Below are positions 6,719-12,689 of a stretch of 13,416 nucleotides of DNA, piece by piece. The notes beneath the pieces were generated by a model. That model did not search any database. It saw only the letters and a program-made list of their open reading frames with translations, and was not told the origin of the DNA. The DNA comes from an uncultured Eubacteriales bacterium (lineage in GTDB: Bacteria > Bacillota_A > Clostridia > Oscillospirales > CAG-272): the NCBI GenBank assembly GCA_900555345.1, contig USKS01000012.1, positions 1 to 13,416 on the forward strand, in the 5' to 3' direction. The stretch's first letter is position 1; each line of letters opens with the position of its first letter. A program made the position numbers and the translations under genes.

Positions 6719-6835
6719 ATGAAAAGAATTGCTCAGAACACCGCAGCCGCCGCTCTCGGAGCCGCCGCACTCTGCCTTACGGGATGGGCTGCCATGTGGG
6801 CGCTCTCCGCACTTGTCACACTGCTCGGGCTGTGA
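6719..6835 (+). CDS. Small hydrophobic single-span peptide, 38 residues
   Basis: The only plus-strand gene I can support. After MKRIAQNT the peptide is a run of alanine, leucine and tryptophan (AAAALGAAALCLTGWAAMWA, then LSALVTLLGL), so it is one membrane-spanning helix, probably with the positively charged N-terminus inside. An AAAGGAA ribosome site lies eight bases before the ATG; an in-frame ATG at 6701 would give 44 residues but has a poorer site. Upstream come a -10 TATAAT and palindrome 2; downstream is a 13-bp-stem terminator, so it has the layout of a complete monocistronic gene. It diverges from the WYL regulator. I do not recognise its family. It could be a regulated membrane effector, a toxin-like peptide or a small partner protein. 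Confidence 0.6.
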   Translation: MKRIAQNTAAAALGAAALCLTGWAAMWALSALVTLLGL

Positions 6836-6897
6836 AATCGGAAGCTGTCGGAAAGTCGACGGTATGTATGCGCATTCAAAATCAGGCTTGGCACGTC

Positions 6898-6934
6898 AAA
6901 ACGCAGCGGAAATATCTCCGCTGCGTTTTGTTTT
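6898..6934 (+). terminator. Strong terminator after the small ORF, probably bidirectional
   Basis: A perfect 13-bp stem with arms AAAACGCAGCGGA and TCCGCTGCGTTTT around a six-base loop, followed by GTTTT. It ends the plus-strand transcript 60-100 bases after the small ORF. It also lies 46 bases beyond the stop of the GT39-like gene on the other strand, where the A/T-rich stem ends can serve minus-strand transcripts. Confidence 0.82.
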
Positions 6935-6975
6935 CCTATGTCGGCAAAATGAGCCGTACAACGGTCATACAGCCG

Positions 6976-8379
6976 TCAGGCTGCGTCGGAATTCAGACAA
7001 GGCACTTTTTCTTCATCGGCTTTAATTTCGGCGCAATCGTTATTCTCTGCCGCCGGTGATGTTTCGGCTCCGCCTTTCTTTTTCTTGGCAAGGTCAATAC
7101 CTCTGCCGACAGCTTCAACCGCCAGCGCCAGACCCATTCCGGCAAGAATAAATCGCGGAGTGATGATAGACGCATTGTATCTGTCAAACATAAACGTAAA
7201 GCAGTATATATATGTATTTGCAAAATACAGACCGCCTATAAACAGCACTTCTTTGCGCCATTTTTTCAAGGCAAACGAAGCCGCAATGGCAAATATGCAC
7301 AGGTACAGATCAATACGGGACAGATCTGCCACCTTATCCTTGCTGATACCGAGCAATGTATCCCAGTAAAAAACAGTTGTGACAGATTTGTTCGGCTTTT
7401 CTATCAGATATGACGATGCCATTGACTGCCAATCTGCCTTGAACCATTCGGCCTGACGGTATCTTGCCTTTATTCCGTCAGCCTGCAAGGATACGTAGCG
7501 CGCATACTGCGGTTTTACATTTCCGTCGTCGTCGTAATAATAGGCGTACTTCTCTCTGACAACTTTGCTGACATTTGTCTCATAGTCAAGCTCTTCGTCT
7601 GACGGATACCCTTCTCCCTGGTATGTTCCGAGCAGCGCCGGATTCCCCGCGCCGTATGTAAGAGGGATAAATGCCTTGAACTGTATATAGTTTCTTACAG
7701 ACCACGGAATAACAAAACAAAGCACCACCGCAGCAAGAACAAGGCACTGCTTGCCGAGCAGCTTCAGATCGTACTTTTTGAGGATAAGATACAAAAGGAC
7801 AAACAGGGGGAACGGCGCTATATTTGCCTTAAGCATCAAGCCGCACATATACGCAATGAGGCACTTCCAAAAGGTTTTGAAATCCCTGTTCTCCGCCATT
7901 TTCAAAGAATAGTATATCATTGCCGTAAATGCCAAGAGGAACGGAGTTTCCGTCAGGATCAGGTTATCCATCCAAAGCATATCGGCGCGAAGCATCGGCA
8001 GCATGGCGCAATACGCGCACCAATCCGGAGCATACATTCTGACACAGCGCCATATATAAAGCGAAGTCAGCGTGCCCATGACCGCCCAGAGAAATTTCAG
8101 GGCAAGCCAAAGCATACGTCCGCCTCCGAAAATCTTATACAGGAGAGCGATCAGCCATGTCATACCGGGCATTATCTGTGCCGACGGATATTCGCTGTGC
8201 ATGGTGATCGTTCCGGTCTCTGCAAATCTTATACCGCTTTCTATGTAGGACATGTCATCGTTGTCCAGATTATAATCCGCATCCAAAGCCATCACCGATA
8301 TTATTCTCGCGGCAAAAATTATCGCCAAAAATATCAGTATTTTACGGTTCTTCCTTATGTTCATCAGTAGCTTTTTCAA
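6976..8379 (-). CDS. GT39/ArnT-like multi-pass membrane glycosyltransferase
   Basis: A 467-residue integral membrane protein of the GT-C fold, which transfers a sugar from a polyprenyl-phosphate donor to an acceptor on the outer face of the membrane. After a first helix (about residues 13-31) comes an extracytoplasmic loop with acidic residues (NLDNDDMSYIESG), where this fold keeps its catalytic acidic residues. Many further helices follow (MLWLALKFLWAVMGTLTSLY, LAAVVLCFVIPW and others) around a large soluble loop at about 250-330. The C-terminus is lysine-rich and acidic. The start is a TTG at 8379 with AGGAGA six bases upstream; ATG at 8364 is the alternative. It overlaps the DUF2304 gene by 38 bases. 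The acceptor is unknown; a cell-wall polymer or surface polysaccharide is the usual case. Confidence 0.82.
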   Translation of the reverse strand: MKKLLMNIRKNRKILIFLAIIFAARIISVMALDADYNLDNDDMSYIESGIRFAETGTITMHSEYPSAQIMPGMTWLIALLYKIFGGGRMLWLALKFLWAVMGTLTSLYIWRCVRMYAPDWCAYCAMLPMLRADMLWMDNLILTETPFLLAFTAMIYYSLKMAENRDFKTFWKCLIAYMCGLMLKANIAPFPLFVLLYLILKKYDLKLLGKQCLVLAAVVLCFVIPWSVRNYIQFKAFIPLTYGAGNPALLGTYQGEGYPSDEELDYETNVSKVVREKYAYYYDDDGNVKPQYARYVSLQADGIKARYRQAEWFKADWQSMASSYLIEKPNKSVTTVFYWDTLLGISKDKVADLSRIDLYLCIFAIAASFALKKWRKEVLFIGGLYFANTYIYCFTFMFDRYNASIITPRFILAGMGLALAVEAVGRGIDLAKKKKGGAETSPAAENNDCAEIKADEEKVPCLNSDAA

Positions 8380-8734
8380 CTGTTTTCTCCTTATTTTTAC
8401 TGTTAAGGTATCTTTCTATGGATACGATCTGCACCAGCTCTTTGATCTTCTTTGCCTGTCTTGAATTGTTTATTGTCTGCGAAAAAGAAAGTGCCATGAG
8501 TATCAGTATGCCGCCGAGAAACAGCAGATTTGTCGGCGTTTCTATTCGGGTAATGCGGCACAGCCACTCGGCAATTTGCGGAAATACGGCAATAACCGTC
8601 ATCAGAACTACAAGTGCAAGCCAAACGAGGGAGTTTTTGACCGAGAGACCGTATCTTATGATCGACAGCACTACAAACCCAAGTATAGCAAGCGCCAAAA
8701 CTATCATTTCTATACGAAGATATACCGCCAGCAT
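8342..8734 (-). CDS. DUF2304 domain-containing membrane protein
   Basis: A 130-residue protein with three predicted membrane helices (about residues 8-28, 34-54 and 66-86). The spacing is typical of DUF2304: LVWLALVVLMTVIAVFPQIAEWLCRI, then TPTNLLFLGGILILMAL, then a cytoplasmic coil starting SRQAKKIKELVQIVSI and a charged tail. The function is unknown, but DUF2304 genes are regularly found next to GT2 glycosyltransferases in polysaccharide clusters, as here. The ATG at 8734 follows a GGGGGTGAT ribosome site that overlaps the end of the GT2 gene; the two genes are four bases apart. It probably assists the GT2 enzyme or the flippase, by inference from position. Confidence 0.85.
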   Translation of the reverse strand: MLAVYLRIEMIVLALAILGFVVLSIIRYGLSVKNSLVWLALVVLMTVIAVFPQIAEWLCRITRIETPTNLLFLGGILILMALSFSQTINNSRQAKKIKELVQIVSIERYLNSKNKEKTVEKATDEHKEEP

Positions 8735-8738
8735 AGTA

Positions 8739-9449
8739 TCACCCCCTTTGAAGTGCTCTGAATATCATTGCCAACGTTACCTTAAGCATATAATACGCAG
8801 AAGAAAGCGTTCCGATGGAGGACTTTCCGTTTTCCCTCTCAAACATATTGACCGGGCACTCTTTGATACGCAATCCGCGTTTATGAAGCACTATAAGCGA
8901 CTCCGGCTCAGGGTAATCCTGGGCATACTCGCGTGCAAAAATTTCAATGGCATTTTTGCCTGCAGCCCGATAACCGGAGGTTATATCCAATATTTTTTCT
9001 CCCGTCAGAAGCTTCAGCAATCCGGAAAGCAGCTTTATACCGAACTGTCTCATTGCGCTGGACTGAAATCCGCTTGCCGATTTGTCAACAAATCGCGAGC
9101 CCACCGTAAAATCGGCTTCTCCGTCAACAATCGGCTTTATCAATGTCTCAAGCGAATGTATATCGTGCTGTCCGTCGCCGTCAAACTGAACGGCTATATC
9201 ATAGTCCTGCATGGCAGCGAAAATATATCCTGTTTGCACCGCTCCGCCTATTCCGAGATTATGTATCAGTGATATACACGGGATACCGTTGTCACGGCAG
9301 ACCTTTTCCGTCTTATCTTTTGAGCCGTCATTTATAACTATTATATCAACATAAATCCCCTCGGAGAAACGGCAATTGCGTATCTGATCAGCCGCCGAAA
9401 CAATGTTCTTTTCTTCGTTATAAGCCGGCAATATCATTAGAATTCGCAT
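8739..9449 (-). CDS. GT2 glycosyltransferase (polyprenyl-phosphate sugar synthase-like)
   Basis: A 236-residue family 2 glycosyltransferase of the dolichyl-phosphate mannosyltransferase / undecaprenyl-phosphate glucosyltransferase type, which makes a lipid-linked sugar on the cytoplasmic face. Visible motifs are the start strand MRILMILPAYNEEKNI, VINDGS at about residues 38-43 (nucleotide binding), HNLGIGGAVQTGY, and the metal-binding QFDGDGQHD at about 88-96 with D90 and D92. DITSGYRAAG follows. There are no C-terminal membrane helices, in contrast to GtrB/CsbB, so membrane contact probably depends on partners. ATG at 9449 is chosen because AGGAGA lies nine bases upstream; the frame extends to 9479 without a better start. 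It overlaps the repaired GtrA frame by 32 bases. Confidence 0.9.
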   Translation of the reverse strand: MRILMILPAYNEEKNIVSAADQIRNCRFSEGIYVDIIVINDGSKDKTEKVCRDNGIPCISLIHNLGIGGAVQTGYIFAAMQDYDIAVQFDGDGQHDIHSLETLIKPIVDGEADFTVGSRFVDKSASGFQSSAMRQFGIKLLSGLLKLLTGEKILDITSGYRAAGKNAIEIFAREYAQDYPEPESLIVLHKRGLRIKECPVNMFERENGKSSIGTLSSAYYMLKVTLAMIFRALQRG

Positions 9450-9636
9450 TCTTTCGCTTCTCCTTATTAAAGACAACAAATTTGCTGAAAAAGTAGTTGA
9501 TCAGCACTGCAACAAAAGCAAGAACTACTTTTGCAATAAGCAATCCCGAAATACTTCCGAAAGTATATCTCGCGAGTTTCAGATAATGCTGGCACACGAA
9601 AAGACCTGCTTCTTCAAAAGCAAATGACAGGACCCT
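9418..9636 (-). pseudogene. GtrA-like flippase, displaced C-terminal half
   Basis: Starting at 9636 in the neighbouring minus-strand frame the sequence encodes RVLSFAFEEAGLFV, a third helix, then LLIAKVVLAFVAVLINYFF followed by SKFVVFNK, the second GtrA repeat with its NYxxSKFxVF signature. It ends at 9418 after 72 residues and overlaps the GT2 start by 32 bases. It completes the missing two helices of the gene above, so a +1 shift (one extra base, or two lost) lies between about 9637 and 9650. Good codon structure on both sides of the break argues for a very recent event or a sequence error. Confidence 0.75.
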
Positions 9637-9883
9637 GCCAGCCCGCTATTTCCTTCATAAACTGACGCGCTCCGCTTTTGCTGCTTTTGAACACCCAAAA
9701 CTTATTCGGAAAAAAGGCAAACAGCGTAGCCAATACAAAAGTAAGAAGGTTGTATAGCAGTACAAAATCATCCGGGAAAATGCGCTCAAATATCCAAAAC
9801 AATCCGAAATTAACTACGGTTGTACCGCAGCCGACCACAAGATACCGCAGACCTTCTTTATACTTGTTTAACAATCTTATCAT
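9614..9883 (-). CDS. GtrA-like flippase, N-terminal half before a frame break
   Basis: GtrA family proteins are small four-helix membrane proteins thought to flip polyprenyl-phosphate sugars across the membrane. This half shows the first two helices: LRYLVVGCGTTVVNFGLFWI, and LLYNLLTFVLATLFAFFPNK ending in FWVF, the family's NKxWVF signature. It then reads FMKEIAGWQGPVICF and stops at 9614, in the middle of the fold. The second half continues in another frame (next entry). I chose the ATG at 9883 (MIRLLNKYKEGLRYLV); the longer frame to 9955 has no ribosome site, although the site for 9883 (AAGGA, 13-base spacer) is also weak. The repaired protein would be about 154 residues, normal for the family. 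Confidence 0.75.
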   Translation of the reverse strand: MIRLLNKYKEGLRYLVVGCGTTVVNFGLFWIFERIFPDDFVLLYNLLTFVLATLFAFFPNKFWVFKSSKSGARQFMKEIAGWQGPVICF

Positions 9884-9997
9884 GTACTGAGCGATTTCCT
9901 TCAATAACACTGTAAATTTTTTATTTTCATGCAGCATATAGAAAAAGCACTGCATGCGCGGCTGTCGTGTATCTTATCTGCAAAATGCATTACAAAC

Positions 9998-10003
9998 ATT
10001 ATA
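9998..10003 (-). promoter_or_regulatory. -10 element of the glycosylation operon
   Basis: TATAAT on the minus strand, about 115 bases before the chosen GtrA start. The -35 is weak: TTTATT lies 17 bases upstream. The lead is very AT-rich, which may help melting. This is the only good promoter between the amidase terminator and gtrA, so it probably drives all four genes. Confidence 0.5.
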
Positions 10004-10035
10004 CTTTATATTAGGACAAAAATAAAGTTAAAAAC

Positions 10036-10059
10036 ATCAAAAAACATAACTTTTTTGAT
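10036..10059. promoter_or_regulatory. AT-rich palindrome upstream of the glycosylation operon
   Basis: Perfect 9-base arms ATCAAAAAA and TTTTTTGAT around CATAAC. It is centred about 48 bases upstream of the -10 element, a position suited to an activator or to a nucleoid protein. It could also act as a weak A/T hairpin terminator for read-through on either strand. Confidence 0.4.
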
Positions 10060-10076
10060 AATTCGACATCCGTGGT

Positions 10077-10119
10077 AAAAAAAGCAGCCACGGCTCAGGC
10101 TGTCGCATGTGACAGCCTG
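10077..10119 (-). terminator. Terminator of the exporter-esterase-amidase operon
   Basis: On the minus strand, 22 bases after the amidase stop, a perfect 9-bp stem (CAGGCTGTC / GACAGCCTG, six-base loop, 10096-10119) is followed by a short AGCC-GT-GGCT element and then seven T's (10083-10077). The CAGCC of the first stem could pair instead with GGCTG just before the T-run, which gives two mutually exclusive hairpins; either would serve termination. Confidence 0.72.
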
Positions 10120-10141
10120 CAAATACCGAGTATCAAACAGT

Positions 10142-10975
10142 TCAGCCGAAACAGTCGACTATAGCGTCGGCTATAGTACCGCAGACGTTTTTCTGCCAGG
10201 CGGGATTCTGCATATCCGCTGCATCCTCACTGTTTGTGGCGTATCCAAGCTCCACAAGCACGGAGGGCGTGTTTGTATACTTATTTACTATGTACGCGTC
10301 CTTAAGGCTGTCGGAAAACAGTCTGACCTCTTTTGAATATCCGTCCTCCAGCCGCTTTCCGAGATCGGCGGCGAATTTTTCAAGGCTCGCTGCCTGAGGG
10401 TTCGCCTCGTACCAGTCGATCGAAAAACCGCTGCACTCGGGCGCGTTCTCAATGCTGTTTATGTGCAGAGAGATAAACAGGTCTATATGCTTTTCGGCGT
10501 CTGTAACGTTCTCCCAGACGCTTCGCTCATAGGCGCTGAAAACGTTGTTGTCAACCAGCTTTTCGCTGTCGTAGACAATGCCGAGGCTGTCCGCTCTGCG
10601 GGCTATCTCCGAAGCCGATGGAAAGCTTTCGCCGTCATGGGTCATGTACACCTCGGCGCCCGCGTCCTCAAGCTTTTCTCGAAGAATGTTCGCGTAAACG
10701 ATCGTCAGGTCCTTTTCGTCAAAGCCGTAGGGAGACTGACAGCCCACGTCGCCGAAGCCGTGGCCCGGGTCGATAAGCACCCGAAGAACTCCGTCGTCGC
10801 GATCCGCGGCGCACACTTTGCCGTAATCGGGGTTTATCTCGCCGACAGTCATATCACTGTCCGTATCATCGCCGCCGTTTATGTTTCGGGCGGTGCAGGA
10901 GCAAAGCAGCACGGCTGCAAGAATGCCTGCCGCCGCGCAGAAAAATATGCTTTTAATTCTGCTTTTTATTTTCAT
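10142..10975 (-). CDS. N-acetylmuramoyl-L-alanine amidase (Amidase_3), lipoprotein
   Basis: A 277-residue cell-wall hydrolase that cuts the bond between N-acetylmuramic acid and the L-alanine of the peptide stem. The N-terminus is a lipoprotein signal: MKIKSRIK, a hydrophobic core, then LCSC with the lipidated cysteine at 27; the cysteine at -2 is unusual. A short acidic linker leads to the Amidase_3 zinc domain: IDPGHG (H72), E87 in FDEKDL, H171 in SLHINS, and the catalytic glutamate of SVLVELGYATNSED near residue 240. The enzyme would sit on the outer face of the membrane. Its ATG overlaps the stop of the esterase gene by four bases (ATGA), so translation is coupled. There is no separate wall-binding domain. 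Confidence 0.92.
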   Translation of the reverse strand: MKIKSRIKSIFFCAAAGILAAVLLCSCTARNINGGDDTDSDMTVGEINPDYGKVCAADRDDGVLRVLIDPGHGFGDVGCQSPYGFDEKDLTIVYANILREKLEDAGAEVYMTHDGESFPSASEIARRADSLGIVYDSEKLVDNNVFSAYERSVWENVTDAEKHIDLFISLHINSIENAPECSGFSIDWYEANPQAASLEKFAADLGKRLEDGYSKEVRLFSDSLKDAYIVNKYTNTPSVLVELGYATNSEDAADMQNPAWQKNVCGTIADAIVDCFG

Positions 10976-11691
10976 TTTCTTTTTGCAAGCTCTGCAAACA
11001 GAGCCTTTATGTCGTCATATTCGGCATAGGCTCTGTCCCATGTCCAGTGACCCATGCCCGCATACTCACGGTATGTAAAATGCTCGGCGCCCGCCTTTTT
11101 CAGTGCCTCTGCCATTGCTCTCGTGCCGGCGGGGGATACTGTCTCGTCAATGTCGCCGTGATATGTAAAAATCACCTTATCCGCGATGCAGGGAGCGGTG
11201 GACGGGTCGGTGCCGCCGCAGCAGATGAACGCACCGCAGAATATATCTCTGTGGCGGTAAAGCGCGTCCCACGAGCCGAAGCCGCCCATGGATATGCCCA
11301 TGAGAAGCACACAGCTTTTATCTATCGGGTATTTTTCCATAGTCTCGCGCACAAGAGACGCAGCTGCGGCAAGGTACGGTGTTTCGGCAACGGTCTTTGT
11401 GTCGTAGAGTCCGCCGCGCCACGGCCAATCGACCCACTGACCATCACTGGGCACCTGAGGAGCTATTATATACGAATCGTGCAGAGGGCTTTCGGGATCT
11501 TCGAGAGCGGTGCCGATGCCTATCCTCAGCTGAAGTTCGTTGTCGTCTCCCCTCTCGCCCGCGCCGTGCAGAAACAGCACCAGCGGATGCAACCTTCCGT
11601 CGTCGCCGCATTCGGGTCTGTGAAAGCGATAATCCTGTTCAATACCGCAGGCGGTATGCTTTTCTTTTGTAAATGTTTCGGTAAAGTCCAT
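10972..11691 (-). CDS. Alpha/beta-hydrolase (esterase/phospholipase-like)
   Basis: A 239-residue hydrolase of the alpha/beta fold, in the carboxylesterase/feruloyl-esterase-like group. The oxyanion-hole loop LVLFLHGAGERGDDNELQL is at about residues 38-55, the nucleophile elbow GISMG at 132-136 with Ser134, the acid probably Asp182 (HGDIDETV), and the base His215 (GMGHWTW). There is no signal peptide, so it is cytoplasmic. The start at 11691 has AGGAGA six bases upstream; the extra 13 residues of the longer frame are not supported. It begins 16 bases after the metal exporter gene and overlaps the amidase start by four. The substrate cannot be read; carbohydrate ester or acyl-ester cleavage are candidates. 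Confidence 0.88.
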   Translation of the reverse strand: MDFTETFTKEKHTACGIEQDYRFHRPECGDDGRLHPLVLFLHGAGERGDDNELQLRIGIGTALEDPESPLHDSYIIAPQVPSDGQWVDWPWRGGLYDTKTVAETPYLAAAASLVRETMEKYPIDKSCVLLMGISMGGFGSWDALYRHRDIFCGAFICCGGTDPSTAPCIADKVIFTYHGDIDETVSPAGTRAMAEALKKAGAEHFTYREYAGMGHWTWDRAYAEYDDIKALFAELAKRK

Positions 11692-11707
11692 ATGTCTTCT
11701 CCTTATT

Positions 11708-12631
11708 TCAGAACAGAAGCGCACCCGCAAGGCTGCCCATGCCCAGTCCGCTTACGAAAAGCAGTAGCACAAACACGGCGTTCTCCGTCATATTTTTATT
11801 CGAATGAAACAGCACCAGAAGTCCGCTGCCCGCACCTGTCATAAGTCCGCAGAGCATCATCTGCACGCTTATGACGCCATCAAGGTACAGCTCCGTAAGC
11901 GCGACGGACACGGCGCAGTTGGGTATCAAACCGAGCAGCGCGCTGATGACACAGCCGAGCACCGGCATTTTCTTCATAAACGCGCCCACAGCCGCTTTAT
12001 CGACATAGGCAAACAGCACGCCGAGCACAAGGGAAATTACAAATATAAACGCAAGTGTGCGCAGTGTACGTTTCAGCGCCGACAAAAACAAATTGCCCCT
12101 CGCGGCGCAGCATCCGTCCGTGCAGCAGCACTCCTCCGCATTGTACTCTTCTTCGTCTGCCCCGTCATCACTATTTTGCGCTTTCTCGGCGGATCTGCGG
12201 CGGATGGCATACACAAGGCGTACCGCTCCGTCTGCAGCAAAGCCGCAGATAACCGCGCTCAGCGCCTTTACGCCCAGTACTTTCAGTATAAACGCGGGCG
12301 TTGCCGCAGTCGACGTGCTTGACACCATCACGGCAAGCATTTCATCCGAGGTGGAAAGATATACCGCAAGCAGGGTGCCTGTGGTGATAAGACCCGCTCC
12401 GTACAGATTTGACGCTGCCGCCGAAAACCCGCAGGACGGCACAACTCCGAGCAGTGCCCCGGGCAGCGGCCCTATTTTGTCGGCGGCAAGTATGACGCTG
12501 ACCATGCGTTTGCCCGCGCCGCGCTCTATAAGCCCTATGACCACGAACGCGGCAAACATAAAGGGCAGTATCATTGCGCTGTCCTTCAGCGCGTCGAGCA
12601 GCGCATCGACAAAGTTTGTCCAAAAACTCAT
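11708..12631 (-). CDS. Putative multi-pass heavy-metal exporter (ArsP_2 / putative manganese transporter-like)
   Basis: A 307-residue membrane permease built of two similar halves joined by a hydrophilic loop. Each half has a proline-cysteine motif in a helix break: LGVVPSCGFSAAASNLYGAG in the first and LIPNCAVSVALTELYLDG in the second, both followed by residues that repeat in pattern (GLITTGTLLAVYLSTSDE / GVISVQMMLCGLMTGAGSG). About ten helices are expected. This fits the putative 10-helix heavy-metal exporter group (Pfam ArsP_2, formerly DUF2899) annotated as arsenic or manganese transporters. The middle loop (about residues 145-180) is acidic and cysteine-rich (EECCCTDGCC), a likely metal-binding site. 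The ribosome site (AAGAGA) is weak, but the promoter at 12661-12689 is perfect. Transported ion uncertain. Confidence 0.68.
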   Translation of the reverse strand: MSFWTNFVDALLDALKDSAMILPFMFAAFVVIGLIERGAGKRMVSVILAADKIGPLPGALLGVVPSCGFSAAASNLYGAGLITTGTLLAVYLSTSDEMLAVMVSSTSTAATPAFILKVLGVKALSAVICGFAADGAVRLVYAIRRRSAEKAQNSDDGADEEEYNAEECCCTDGCCAARGNLFLSALKRTLRTLAFIFVISLVLGVLFAYVDKAAVGAFMKKMPVLGCVISALLGLIPNCAVSVALTELYLDGVISVQMMLCGLMTGAGSGLLVLFHSNKNMTENAVFVLLLFVSGLGMGSLAGALLF

Positions 12632-12660
12632 GTTTATCTCTTTTCTGTTTACTGGAGTAA

Positions 12661-12689
12661 ATTATACAGCATTGTGTTCTGCCTGTCAA
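12661..12689 (-). promoter_or_regulatory. Perfect consensus sigma-A promoter of the exporter operon
   Basis: On the minus strand TTGACA (12689-12684), a 17-base spacer and TATAAT (12666-12661) match the consensus exactly. Transcription should start near 12654, giving a short leader of about 23 bases before the ATG at 12631, with no room for a riboswitch. Any control must act at the promoter itself. Confidence 0.85.

Noticed and set aside
6531..6770. Minus-strand 79-residue frame across the divergent control region
   Set aside because: It would run through both palindromes and both promoters, has no ribosome site, and is antisense to the better supported plus-strand peptide.
8418..9272. Plus-strand 284-codon frame opposite DUF2304 and GT2
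   Set aside because: Both minus-strand genes have strong family motifs and ribosome sites; the opposite frame has neither.
12632..12660. Metal riboswitch ahead of the exporter
   Set aside because: The leader between the consensus promoter and the start codon is only about 23 bases, too short for any known metal riboswitch.
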